A stretch of 64,000 bases of DNA. Origin: Acidobacteriota bacterium. Lineage in GTDB: Bacteria > Acidobacteriota > Thermoanaerobaculia > Multivoradales > J023. The position numbers and the translations under genes are program-made. Each line of letters opens with the position of its first letter. The stretch's first letter is position 1. Positions 52,447 to 62,200 of the stretch are shown piece by piece. The DNA is taken from positions 186,001-250,000 of the forward strand of contig JAJCXO010000221.1 in the NCBI GenBank assembly GCA_029263395.1, in the 5' to 3' direction. The notes below the pieces were generated by a model, which did no database searches, was not told the origin of the DNA, and was given only the letters and a program-made list of their open reading frames with translations.

Positions 52447-54056
52447 GTGGCACGCCCAAAATGTTCGCCCCACACCGACCACAGCTGCCGGGCAGCCTCA
52501 GTGTCGGGAACTTGGTGCGCATAGGCGACTCGCTGCCACGTCCGCGTCAGGTTGGTGAAGACCTCGAGCCGACCGCCCTCGAGATTGGAGTTGGCTGACC
52601 GTAGGCAATCGTCTTCGGTGAAGCTTTCCCTCAGTTCCAGACCCTCATCCACGAGTCGTGCCAGCGCGCCGCGATAGAGCAAGCTCAAGGCTGCCACTGG
52701 TTGGCCTTGGGTCCACAATTCGGCGGCGCCAGCGGGTATGTTGTCGGGCAAGCTCTCGGGTCGCAGGTCGAGACCCGCAATACGTTCCATCGTCGGGCGT
52801 TCGCGTCGTGATTTCAGTTGAGGTTCCAGGCTCAAATAGCGCCACATCACACGGATCAACATGAGCAGGAGCCCAGCACCAGTCAGCCATAACAAGGGTT
52901 CTCCGAGCATGGCGATCACTCGAGCTAGCCATTTCAGGGCTGGGTTGGGTGACCTATCGTTCGTGCTGTCGCGATCTTTGAGCAGATCTTCGCGCAGTCG
53001 CCAGCGGACGATGGTCTCTTCGCGCTGCAGCTCCGGCCGAGCCATGATGTCTGCGATCAGCTGTCGTGGATCATGCGCTGGGTTACCTTGCCACCGCGCT
53101 GCCTCGACTTCTGGCGCCATCGCTTCCGAGTCTTCTTCGACGACCTCGGTGGCGGTGGGCTCGGTAGGGTCGGCGTTGGACGGTTCGGTGTAGGCCAGCG
53201 CCATTGTGAGTATCAGCACGAGGGTGCGGATTATCGGCACGTTCTTAGTGGTCGGTGGCCCAGCACCAGGAGGTTTGGCAACCTGGCTGCTCGGTGCGGC
53301 CTGCAACGGGGTGTCGAGGTCTCGAGCTCGTTTCGCCAGGCGGCGGAAAGCGATCTCGAGATCCCAGCCTTCGAGCTTGGTGCGTTGATTGAGGTATAAG
53401 GCGAAGCCCGAGGTGACATACAGCGGATGGAGTGCGGCGATGCTGGCCGCTATCAGTAGCCAGCCAGCCACGGCGGTTGCCCAGGGAAGTGTGCCGTTGA
53501 AGAGACGCTCGGCTAAGAGTCCCCAGTCGATCCCCAGTGAACTCGGGATGAGCATCGTCGCCAAGCCGAGAATAGCCATGACCAATCCGATCTCGAACGC
53601 GATGAAGGTCACCAGGAGCATCATCGAGACATCCTGCCCATCCACCAGCGTCGCACAGCGTTGGTGACGTTGTTTACCCCGCAGTCCTTCCAGCTGGCCA
53701 ACCGGTAACCGGATGATCCGCGCCGGATGGAGTCTCCGAATCAGAATCTCCGCCAGACCTTTACGCCATAACCCTGGCAGCGCTTTCAGAGTCTCTCGGC
53801 CGGTCGGCGTGACGCCGAAGACGGCACGACTGACGGTGAAAAGAACCGCAACCTCGAACACCGGCAGCAGCCACCAGAACAGCAGCAGACCATAACCTCC
53901 GGCCAGGACCACCAACAGAGTGGCAGCTGGCACCGTCAGCGCTAGCCAACGGGCATACATCGGGCGCCACCATCGGCGGGTCAAGGCGAGCCCGAGATCA
54001 ACACTCTCCCAGCCGTTGCGAGGCCGTAGCTGGACGGCGACGCGTTCAAGATCCAC
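52443..54056 (-). CDS. DUF4129 domain-containing membrane protein
   Basis: A 537-residue protein. Four to five membrane segments lie in the first 240 residues, with a cytoplasmic loop carrying KQRHQRC. One further segment lies near 290 (TLVLILTMALAY), and one near 390 (LLWLTGAGLLLMLIRVMW). The DUF4129 domain is the C-terminal 110 residues: ELWTQGQPVAALSLLYRGALARLVDEGLELRESFTEDDCL. Such proteins sit in MoxR/DUF58/transglutaminase clusters and are thought to be part of a membrane complex. The GTG start overlaps the SpoIIM-like gene by 11 nt. Confidence 0.82.
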   Translation of the reverse strand: MDLERVAVQLRPRNGWESVDLGLALTRRWWRPMYARWLALTVPAATLLVVLAGGYGLLLFWWLLPVFEVAVLFTVSRAVFGVTPTGRETLKALPGLWRKGLAEILIRRLHPARIIRLPVGQLEGLRGKQRHQRCATLVDGQDVSMMLLVTFIAFEIGLVMAILGLATMLIPSSLGIDWGLLAERLFNGTLPWATAVAGWLLIAASIAALHPLYVTSGFALYLNQRTKLEGWDLEIAFRRLAKRARDLDTPLQAAPSSQVAKPPGAGPPTTKNVPIIRTLVLILTMALAYTEPSNADPTEPTATEVVEEDSEAMAPEVEAARWQGNPAHDPRQLIADIMARPELQREETIVRWRLREDLLKDRDSTNDRSPNPALKWLARVIAMLGEPLLWLTGAGLLLMLIRVMWRYLSLEPQLKSRRERPTMERIAGLDLRPESLPDNIPAGAAELWTQGQPVAALSLLYRGALARLVDEGLELRESFTEDDCLRSANSNLEGGRLEVFTNLTRTWQRVAYAHQVPDTEAARQLWSVWGEHFGRAT

Positions 54057-55005
54057 CGCGGCGGCCCCCTAAAGTCAGATAAGCGGCCACCGCGATCCAG
54101 GCTCCGCTGCCGATTACGATTTTGGTGGTTTGGGTGATGCCTGCAGTCGAAGACCAGAAGGCCTCGAGAAAGGCGGCGCCGATCAACATTGCAGCCACGC
54201 CGAGCATCAACTGGACACAGACTTTTGCGGCGCGACGCAGTGCTTCCACTCGTCGAAAGCGTCCCGGCGCGATCGTCGCCTTGCCGAGTCGCAGGCCGGC
54301 CACCCCGGCGATCACCAGGGCGGTGAGCTCCAGGGAACCGTGCCCGATCACGAAGCTGAAGATATTGGGTGCTACCCCGACATGGACCAGGTGCGCAAAA
54401 ACCGCCCCCAGGAAAAGGCCGTTGAAGATCAGGAAGAAAAGGGTGCCGAGGCCGGCGAAAATGCCGCTGGCGAAGGTGCGAAAAGCGATCGCTACGTTAT
54501 TGAATACATAAAACCCGAACGCTGCGAAGTCGCCCTCGGCTCCCCGCTCTTCGGTGGCAGGCTGACGATACATCTCCTCGAAAGATTCGAGCTGGTCGGC
54601 GTCGAGCAAGGTGTAGATAGCATCCGGGTCGAGCAGCACAGCAATCGCCATGGCGATTCCTGGGCCATAGAAGAGCGCGGTCGCCAACCAGAAGTAACCG
54701 GCATGAGCTCGCACCAGGCGTGGAAAATCCGCCGCCAAAAAACGTAATGCGGTGGCGATTGTCATCCTGGGGCGACGGTACAGTTGGTGGTAGCCGCGAA
54801 GTGCGATGCGATTGAGGCGCGCCACCAGCGGGCTGTCGTACTGCCGTTGTCGGGCGTGGGCCAGATGTTGACAACAGCGGCGGTAAATCGCGGGCAGCTC
54901 ACTCAACTCGTGCTCGTATTTGAGCCCGCGCTCCAACCGATTGAGCAACTCTTCAGCCTTCAGCCAGGTGGGCTCGTTGCGCCGCACGAACTCGTCGCGA
55001 TTCAC
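54046..55005 (-). CDS. SpoIIM-family (stage II sporulation protein M-like) membrane protein
   Basis: A 319-residue protein with a helical soluble N-terminus (residues 1-90) and about five membrane segments. The SpoIIM-like core is seen in FNNVAIAFRTFASGIFAGLGTLFFLIFNGL and NIFSFVIGHGSLELTALVIAGVAGLRLG. Despite the name, the gene is widespread in non-sporulating bacteria beside RDD and MoxR genes. The start is GTG 55005, preceded by GGAGGTGA at a good distance. The longer in-frame start at 55035 lies inside the RDD gene. It overlaps the RDD stop by 4 nt. Confidence 0.88.
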   Translation of the reverse strand: MNRDEFVRRNEPTWLKAEELLNRLERGLKYEHELSELPAIYRRCCQHLAHARQRQYDSPLVARLNRIALRGYHQLYRRPRMTIATALRFLAADFPRLVRAHAGYFWLATALFYGPGIAMAIAVLLDPDAIYTLLDADQLESFEEMYRQPATEERGAEGDFAAFGFYVFNNVAIAFRTFASGIFAGLGTLFFLIFNGLFLGAVFAHLVHVGVAPNIFSFVIGHGSLELTALVIAGVAGLRLGKATIAPGRFRRVEALRRAAKVCVQLMLGVAAMLIGAAFLEAFWSSTAGITQTTKIVIGSGAWIAVAAYLTLGGRRGGS

Positions 55006-55697
55006 CGCGTCACCTCCTGACGGGCGAGCAGCCAATTGGCAACACCGAGCAGCCTGCGGACGCCCGCCTCGCCGGTCGTGCCGGTGATCGGCGCGGCGAC
55101 GGCTGCCAGCTCGGCGCGTCGTTCGTCGTTCCAGGTCGTGTAGCGGGCCCCAAAATCGATCACCGCCCGTTGTTCCCGACGATCGAGTGGCAGTTGCGGC
55201 GGTGTTGCCGGAGCTTTGGGGATTTGGCGCTCTCGGATTTCGTCTTCTCGGTAGATCACTAACGTGCCGGCGGCCAGATCCCCGAGGCGTTGAAAGTCGT
55301 TGCTCAGCAGCATCGAGGCCAGGCCAGCACCGTACGCGAAGGGTAGAAAGTCCGCAAATCGCAGCAAGTTGCGCAACAACGAGGCTGAGAATCCCACCGG
55401 TGTGCCGTCGTCATGGACCACCTGGAGGCCAACCAGCGCTTTGCCGGGTGTGACGCCGTTACGCAACACCTCGAACGCCACTGGATAGAACCACCAGAGA
55501 GCAAACGCCAGCAAGAGCAGGAAGCCGGTCCCGACCTGACCCAATAATCCGAAGAGCAGACCCCCCAGCGTTTGTGCCACCAAGATCATGGCGGCGTCAA
55601 TACCCCAGGCCACCAGCCGCACCGGTGGACCGGCCGGCCGCAGACTCAGGGTGACGCCTTCGGGGGTCTCCCGCTGGCACTCGGTATCGACTCTCAA
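55002..55697 (-). CDS. RDD-family membrane protein
   Basis: A 231-residue protein with three membrane segments in the RDD domain (residues 25-150): the opening Arg-Leu-Val-Ala-Trp-x-Ile-Asp (RLVAWGIDAAMIL), GVTPGKALVGLQVVHDDGTPVG, and RNLLRFADFLPF with QRLGDLAAGTLVI. A charged C-terminal tail of about 75 residues is predicted cytoplasmic. RDD proteins are of unclear function, and some are reported cation transporters. It is the first gene of the minus-strand RDD-SpoIIM-DUF4129-DUF4350-MoxR-DUF58 operon. The start is TTG 55697, with AAGGTG about 8 nt upstream. No ATG or GTG is better placed. Confidence 0.88.
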   Translation of the reverse strand: MRVDTECQRETPEGVTLSLRPAGPPVRLVAWGIDAAMILVAQTLGGLLFGLLGQVGTGFLLLLAFALWWFYPVAFEVLRNGVTPGKALVGLQVVHDDGTPVGFSASLLRNLLRFADFLPFAYGAGLASMLLSNDFQRLGDLAAGTLVIYREDEIRERQIPKAPATPPQLPLDRREQRAVIDFGARYTTWNDERRAELAAVAAPITGTTGEAGVRRLLGVANWLLARQEVTR

Positions 55698-55730
55698 CAG
55701 TGAGGCACCTTGATGAAAGCTGCCTCACTG
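55698..55730 (-). promoter_or_regulatory. hairpin over the ribosome binding site of the RDD operon
   Basis: CAGTGAGGCA (55698-55707) and TGCCTCACTG (55721-55730) form a perfect 10-bp inverted repeat with a 13-nt loop, directly abutting the TTG start. On the minus strand the probable Shine-Dalgarno AAGGTG lies at the loop-stem border. Folding of the mRNA would occlude initiation. It may be a translational switch, or a DNA-binding palindrome. Confidence 0.6.
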
Positions 55731-56264
55731 AAGACTGGCAGGCCAGCAATAGGGCGGGCGTTGTTTGGGCTCATCCAGGTCTATCCTAACGCGGGTTGGC
55801 TCCACGGCCTGGGACGCCTGGACACCGGGATGGCTTCGTCGTCAATCGAAGCCCTCTTAGATAAGGGCGGAAAACCTGCAAGAAACTGTTCAGTGAGAGA
55901 GAGGTCCTTGCTTTGAAGGATACGTGCCGGCCTTGAGTCGATTCATTGAAAGGTTTCACACATCGCCTGTCCCAACTATGCTGGCCGAGCCGTTAAACTG
56001 TCGGTGCCGTCGTCACTAGAATAAGCACCACCAAAAGAAGCACAGCGTCTCTTCAACGACGGACTTCTGTCGCGTCCCAGCAACTACCCCTGCGCTGCCT
56101 CGCGGAGGAATCGCCATGAAGAACTGTCGCCGAGAGAAATGGGCGTTGCCCACCGGGAGTGTTACCCAACGATCATGAGTTGCATTGAACCGCCAGGGAA
56201 TCCACTCTTCAGCTTCAAGTCCAAGAGCGCCAGCAAGGCCTGTTCAATGGCGTTCGCGGCGAGC
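55731..56264. other. intergenic region without a supported gene
   Basis: About 530 nt between the RDD operon start and the cytidylyltransferase stop, both on the minus strand. Several short frames exist on both strands, but none has a ribosome binding site with a recognisable product. It must hold the RDD operon promoter. No repeat was noticed beyond the hairpin at 55698. Confidence 0.5.
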
Positions 56265-57032
56265 TCAGTCCCAGGCTTTCCACGGCGGTTGCTCAGAAGC
56301 CCAATGATCCTCGAGGAGGTTTTTGTCTCGTAGGGTGTCCATGCACTGCCAAAAGCCTTTGTGGAAGTAGGCCGCGAGTTGGCCTTCGTTGACCAGCTGA
56401 TGGAGGGGTGCAATTTCCCAGTGGGTCGCGAGGGTCTCGATGGTGTCGATGACTTTTGGTGACAGGACGAAGAAGCCGCCGTTGATCCAACCGCCTTCTC
56501 CGGGTGGCTTCTCCTGGAAGTCGGTGATGCGATCGCCATCAAAAGCCAGCACGCCATAACGGGACGGCGGTTGGATGGTGGTCATGGTCGCCAATTTGCC
56601 ATGTGACTTGTGGAATTCGACCAGGGCGGTGATGTCGACGCTGGCGACGGCGTCACCGTAGGTGAAGCAGAAATCGCCGTCGATGTGATGACGGGCGAGC
56701 TTCAGGCGTCCACCGGTACCGGTTTCGTCGCCGGTGTCGAGCAGAGTCACGCGCCACGGCTCGGAAGTGCTTTGGTGGATGGTGATGTCATTCTTCGCCA
56801 GATCGAAGGTGACGTCGGAGTTGTGGAGGAAGTAGTTGGCGAAGTACTCCTTGATCATGTAACCCTTGTAGCCACAGCAGATGACAAAATCGTGGATGCC
56901 GTGGGCGGAGTAGATCTTCATGATGTGCCAAAGAATTGGCTTACCGCCGATCTCCACCATGGGTTTGGGGCGGCGGCTCGTTTCTTCGGACAGGCGGGTA
57001 CCGCGGCCGCCAGCGAGAATGACCGCTTTCAT
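56265..57032 (-). CDS. rfbF: glucose-1-phosphate cytidylyltransferase
   Basis: A 255-residue nucleotidyltransferase that makes CDP-glucose, the entry to CDP-linked 3,6-dideoxyhexoses of O-antigens. It has the N-terminal GGRGTRLSEETSRRPKPMVEIG activation loop, the sugar-nucleotide core YGDAVASVDI, VLAFDGDRITDFQEKP, GGWINGGFFVL, and the closing WQCMDTLRDKNLLE. These match RfbF rather than the RmlA/GalU types. GGAG lies 8 nt before the ATG. The usual partner rfbG (CDP-glucose 4,6-dehydratase) is not adjacent in this window, though it could lie elsewhere. It diverges from the membrane protein at 57181. Confidence 0.92.
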   Translation of the reverse strand: MKAVILAGGRGTRLSEETSRRPKPMVEIGGKPILWHIMKIYSAHGIHDFVICCGYKGYMIKEYFANYFLHNSDVTFDLAKNDITIHQSTSEPWRVTLLDTGDETGTGGRLKLARHHIDGDFCFTYGDAVASVDITALVEFHKSHGKLATMTTIQPPSRYGVLAFDGDRITDFQEKPPGEGGWINGGFFVLSPKVIDTIETLATHWEIAPLHQLVNEGQLAAYFHKGFWQCMDTLRDKNLLEDHWASEQPPWKAWD

Positions 57033-57166
57033 GGCGTGATCTCCTGATGGGTTTGGGGACCGGGGACGACCGCCGGTCGAGGTCAGTGAGGCTGTGCGAA
57101 AGCTATCGTGGGCTCGCGGAAGCTGTCAAATACCGCTAAACCGTAGCCATGGATGCTGTAGCGACG

Positions 57167-57172
57167 TATGCT
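57167..57172 (+). promoter_or_regulatory. -10-like hexamer just upstream of start codon
   Basis: TATGCT (57167-57172) ends 8 nt before the ATG at 57181, and there is no ribosome binding site in CACGCCTT. It fits a nearly leaderless start like several others in the window. No convincing -35 was seen. Confidence 0.3.
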
Positions 57173-57180
57173 CACGCCTT

Positions 57181-59148
57181 ATGGCCGTTCCTGCGACCCG
57201 ACCCGCTGCCGTGAGCACCTCGCCACCTTCAGGATCCCGAGCGATACAACAGACTGTGGCGCACAGCCTGCTCTGTCTCTCCTTGGTGCTGATTCTGCTG
57301 CCGCTGACCCACCGTAAACCGGGGATGCCCGCCACCCTCAAGGCGGACGAGCCGGCCTACTTTCTGGCGGCGTTGAGTCTGGTGAAAGACGGTGACTTGC
57401 GGTGTGAAACTAAAGATTTGGCGCGGATCTACCAGGAGTTTCCCTATGCACCGGTGCAGAACCTCATCCTTTCGACCGATGACGGATGGCGCACAGTGTA
57501 CTTCGGCAAACCCTACATCTTCGCCTTCCTGGCGGCACCCCTCGCCGCCTTGTGGGGAGCCAATGGGCTGGTGGTTTTCAACTCGTTGCTGATGGTGGCG
57601 ATGATTTGGATGGGCTTCCTCTACCTGCGACGCTACAACCCGGACTGGTTGGCTGCGTTGTTTGCGGTCGGTTTTTATCTGCTGAGTACCACCTACCGCT
57701 ACGTTTACTGGCTACAGCCGGAGTTGCTCAACATGTTCGCCACGGCGGGCTGTTTGTTCTTTGGGATGCATGTTTTCGATCCCGGGGGGCGCGCCTCTTC
57801 AGGACCAGGCTGGTGGCATCGGCTGGCGTCCAATCGTGCGGCGTTGGTGTGGTCGGCGTCAGCACTGGCGCTCGGGGTCTACAACAAGCCGATGTTGGCG
57901 GCGATTGGGCTACCGGTGTGCTTCCGGCTACTGCGCCATCGCAGCTGGCGCGAACTTGGAATCTGGTTGCTCAGTGCGGTGGTGGCGATGGGAGTGTTGG
58001 CCGGAATCTCGGTGATGTTCACCGGCCATCCGACCGCCTATCTAGGGATCGATCGCCAGGGCTACAACATCCATAGCCCACACGAGATGCCGATGGAGCC
58101 CAACCCGCCGCCGGCACCTGGTGAGCAGCGGGAGCTCGGCCGGGAAACCGCGGGTTGGTGGTGGATCTTCCAGGTACCGCAGTTTACGTTCGCCGAGCTG
58201 AGTGAGGATCTGGTCTACTTTTTCTTCGGCCGCCATACCGGTTTGTTCGTTTATCAGCCCTTCGCTCTGTTGGCAGTGATCCTCTTCCTGGCAACGCCAG
58301 GACTGGCTTTTGGTCGCCTTGGAGCGGTACGTTGGGTAGTCGTTGCAGCATTGGCCTTTGTCGCCCTCTTTCTGCTGCTGTTCTTGCAGCACAACTGGCA
58401 TGGCGGCGGTGGATTTGTCGGCAATCGATATTTTGTGATGGTTTATCCGGCGTTCCTCTTTCTGGTGACGCGCATTCGTCCATCTTGGATTGTCGTCCCA
58501 ACTTTCGCCATCGGCGGATTGCTGGTCGGCTCGTTGCAGTTATCCCCTTTGGGGTTGGTTGTACCCTCGCCGACGCTGCAAGCACATGTCCGCAATCCGC
58601 CGTTCAAACTGTTTCCATTCGAGCACTCTCTGCCTGAGATTCCGGGTTATCTGGGCCTGGCATACGAGGAAGTTTACTTCAGCGGCCGCAAAGATCATTT
58701 CCGGGTCGAAGGCCAGGAAATGTGGATTTCGGGCCGCGACAACAATGAGATGTGGCTGCAAAGCCTCGAACCAGTAGAGGAATTGTGGCTCGACGTCCGT
58801 AGTGACATTCCGAACAATGCCGTGACGGTGCGGGTCGAAGACGCCACCGCGCAGCTCATGGCCGGGCCGGAATTGCAGCGGATCACGCTCATGCCCTCCC
58901 GTCCGACTCTGGTCCGCAAAGAGCGGGCGCGGGTCGAATGGTCGCGGGTGTTTTCGATTTACCTCTACCGGTTCAATATCGACGTGGCGCAAGGTGAGAT
59001 GCCGCGTTGGCGTGACGCTGGTGAGCATTTCTTTCACAAAGGGAGCATCCTGACCTTCGGAGGGGTTAGGTTCGCATCGGGCCGGACGGTCGAGCCAGAA
59101 GATTCGGCGGCGGATGCGGAACGAACGGAAATCGATCAGGGAGAATAA
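57181..59148 (+). CDS. polytopic membrane protein, GT-C glycosyltransferase-like
   Basis: A 655-residue protein with about eleven membrane segments up to residue 470 and a 185-residue soluble C-terminal domain. After the first segment comes LKADEPAYFLAALSLVKDGD, which resembles the acidic first-loop motif of GT-C (PMT/ArnT-like) transferases. HNWHGGGGFVGNRYFVMVYPAFLFL is like the late conserved region of such enzymes. The substrate is unknown; envelope glycans are plausible given the adjacent rfbF. ATG 57181 is preferred; an in-frame start at 57094 would add 29 residues of non-protein-like sequence. It lies 76 nt before the 2-oxoglutarate dehydrogenase gene. Confidence 0.65.
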   Translation: MAVPATRPAAVSTSPPSGSRAIQQTVAHSLLCLSLVLILLPLTHRKPGMPATLKADEPAYFLAALSLVKDGDLRCETKDLARIYQEFPYAPVQNLILSTDDGWRTVYFGKPYIFAFLAAPLAALWGANGLVVFNSLLMVAMIWMGFLYLRRYNPDWLAALFAVGFYLLSTTYRYVYWLQPELLNMFATAGCLFFGMHVFDPGGRASSGPGWWHRLASNRAALVWSASALALGVYNKPMLAAIGLPVCFRLLRHRSWRELGIWLLSAVVAMGVLAGISVMFTGHPTAYLGIDRQGYNIHSPHEMPMEPNPPPAPGEQRELGRETAGWWWIFQVPQFTFAELSEDLVYFFFGRHTGLFVYQPFALLAVILFLATPGLAFGRLGAVRWVVVAALAFVALFLLLFLQHNWHGGGGFVGNRYFVMVYPAFLFLVTRIRPSWIVVPTFAIGGLLVGSLQLSPLGLVVPSPTLQAHVRNPPFKLFPFEHSLPEIPGYLGLAYEEVYFSGRKDHFRVEGQEMWISGRDNNEMWLQSLEPVEELWLDVRSDIPNNAVTVRVEDATAQLMAGPELQRITLMPSRPTLVRKERARVEWSRVFSIYLYRFNIDVAQGEMPRWRDAGEHFFHKGSILTFGGVRFASGRTVEPEDSAADAERTEIDQGE

Positions 59149-59224
59149 GCGATTCGGCGGGCAAGATCGGACAGAATAGAAATGAACCACCGATCGCAGA
59201 CGCAGATCCTATTCAGGAGCAGAC

Positions 59225-62200
59225 ATGAAACGCGACGATTCGCTGACCGCATCCAACCTCGCTTTTGTCGAAGGGCTGTATGCGGACTATCTGGAAGACC
59301 CTTCGTCGGTCGATACCGACTGGCACGCCACGTTCAAGGATTGGGCAGCCGACGACGGTGACGCCGAGGCGGCACGGCGCTCGGTGGATGGACCGAGCTT
59401 CAAAGCTGCCAGTATCTTTGATCCGCCGGTTGCTGTGAGCCTCCTGGCGCGGCCGTCAACCGTTGATTCGATTGCTGGCAGACCTCCGGCTGCTGCCAGG
59501 TCTCCGGTGGCTGCCAAGCCGGCCCCTGCTCGGCCCGCCAATGCCGGAGGTGCCTTGGGCGCTACCGAGTCCGGGGCGATTTCGGGTGAGGTGACCGGGC
59601 GCATCGAGTTGTTGGAGCAGATGAAGCTTTTCCGTGGCCTACCGCGAGAGGAGATTGCGGCGCTGGCGGTGTTGGCGGTTGAAGAGCGTTTCGCCGATGG
59701 CGATACGGTGTGTCGGGAAGCGGAAGAAGGTGATCGTCTTTTTCTGCTGATCGAAGGCGAACTGTCAGTGCGGCGTAAGGATGAAATCGTCACCACCTTA
59801 CATCCCGGCGATGTAGTCGGTGAGATGTCGGTGCTCGACGCGCAACCGCGCTCGGCAGATGTTGTCGCCCACGGCGCCGTCACCACGCTCAGCTTGGCGC
59901 GGGTTGATCTCTTGGCGCAGCTCGAGAAGCGTCCGGCGCTCAATCGAGGCTTCCTCCGGATGCTCTCCATGCGTCTTCGTGAGCGCAGCTCGCGCCAGGA
60001 TCGGGTCAACCGACTGATCCATGCGTACCGGGTGCGCGGCCACCTGCTGGCACAGCTCGATCCCCTCGGTCGCCCACGAGGTTCGAATCCGGAGCTCGAG
60101 CTCGAGCATTGGGGCTTGTCAGAGAAAGATCTCGACTCGTTATTTTCGTCGACCACAATCGCCGGCACCACAGTGCTCACGCTGCGCGAGATCCTAGCGC
60201 TGCTCGAGTCGGCCTATTGTCGCTCGATCGGTGTGCAGTTCATGCATATCGACGATGTGCACGCCAAGAATTGGCTGATCAATCGACTCGAGGATTCCGA
60301 CCATCATCGTCAGTTGACGCGTGACGAGAAGCTGCGGATCTTGACCAAGTTGACCGATGCCGAGCTTTTCGAACAGTTCATTCACAAGAAGTTCTTGGGT
60401 GCCAAGCGCTTCTCGTTGGAGGGTGCCGAGACCCTGATCCCGTTGTTGGATCTAGCTTTCGAAGAGGCGGGGGATCAGCGGGTCGAAGAAATTGTCCTCG
60501 GTATGGCTCATCGCGGCCGGCTCAATGTGTTGGTCAACATCATGGGGAAAAGTCCGCGTGAGATCTTCCGTGAGTTTGCCGACGACTACGCCGAAGAATT
60601 CATCGGTCGAGGCGACGTCAAATATCACCTTGGCTACAGCTCCGACCGACCCACGACTGACGGTCGCAAGATGCACCTGTCGTTGTGTTTCAACCCCAGC
60701 CATCTGGAATTCGTCAACCCGGTGCTCCAGGGTCGAGTGCGGGCCAAGCAGCAACGTTTTGGGGACACCGAGCATCGACGCTGCCTCGGCATCTTGGTGC
60801 ATGGTGACGCCGCGTTTGCTGGCCAAGGGGTGATCCAAGAACTGTTCAACATGGCGAATTTGCCGGGTTATCGCACCGGTGGCACGTTGCACGTGATCGT
60901 CAACAACCAGATCGGGTTCACCACCTCGCCGGAGATGGGGCGTTCGACCCACTATGCAACCGACGTTGCGCGTATGGTCCAGACCCCAGTGTTCCACGTC
61001 AACGGTGAGGATCCAGAAGCGGTCGCCCGGGTGGTGCGTACCGCGATGGATTTCCGTCGTGAGTTTCAGCAGGACGTCATCATCGACATGTACTGTTATC
61101 GGCGCCACGGCCACAACGAAGGGGATGAGCCTTCGTTTACTCAACCGTTGCTGTACGAGGTCATCCGCAAACGTAAGACGGTCCGCGACAGTTACCTCGA
61201 CCATTTGTTGGAGCTTGGCGGTATCGAGCGCGACGAAGCAGAGAAGATCAAGGAGCAGCGTTCCCAGGTTTTGGAAGACGAACTCAGCAAGGCGCAGGAT
61301 CCAGGTTACAAGTTGCGGGGACCACGCTCCGGCGAAGGGCTCTGGCATGGTTACCGCGGCGGTGCAGATCACGAGACGCCGGAAGTTGCAACCGGGGTCG
61401 CCAAGGACAAGCTGGCCATCCTGCTCAGCAAGACTACCGAGCTGCCGGCCGGTTTCAACATCCACCGCACGTTGAAGCGGATCTTCAAAAAACGCCGCGA
61501 AATGGCGTCGGGAGAGCAACCTCTCGATTGGGGGGCGGCCGAGATCTTGGCTTTGGCGTCGCTGGTGGTGGAAGGCGCTCCGGTGCGATTCAGTGGCCAG
61601 GACTCTGGGCGCGGCACCTTCAGCCATCGCCATGCGTTGTTGTATGACGCGCAAAGCGGAGAGGTTCATGTGCCCCTGCAACACCTGGCTGAAGGGCAGG
61701 CCGAAGTGAACGTTTGGGACAGTCCGCTGTCCGAGGTCAGCGTGGTCGGATTCGAATATGGCTACAGCCTCGACACTCCGGAGGGACTGAACATTTGGGA
61801 GGCACAATTCGGAGACTTCTCGAATTGTGCCCAGGTGATCATCGATCAATTCATTACATCGGGTGAGGACAAATGGCGGCGGTTGTCGAGCTTGGTGATG
61901 TTGTTGCCCCACGGCTTCGAGGGCCAGGGGCCGGAGCATTCGTCGGCACGCCTCGAGCGGTATCTCAATTTGGCGGCGGAAGACAACATCCAGGTCGTCA
62001 ACTTGACGACACCGGCGCAGTTTTTCCATTGTCTGCGTCGCCAGGTCTTGCGGCCGTGGCGTAAGCCGTTGATTGTGATGTCGCCCAAGAGCCTTCTGCG
62101 CCACCCGCGGGCGGTCTCAACTCTGGATGAGTTGGCCGAGGGGTCGTTCCAGCGTGTTATCGCCGACGATCAAGTGGATCCGGCGGACGTCCAACGGGTG

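Noticed and set aside
55710-55916. 68-residue plus-strand frame in the RDD leader
   Set aside because: It overlaps the hairpin arm, lacks a ribosome binding site and shows no family resemblance.
60070-60085. GGTTCGAATCC, resembling a tRNA T-loop (also GGTTCGAATCT near 400)
   Set aside because: Both lie inside well-supported coding genes, and no cloverleaf can be built around them.
60452-62104. 550-codon open frame antisense to sucA
   Set aside because: It is the shadow of a high-GC coding gene; the sense strand encodes clear E1 motifs over the full length, and the antisense frame has no recognisable protein features.
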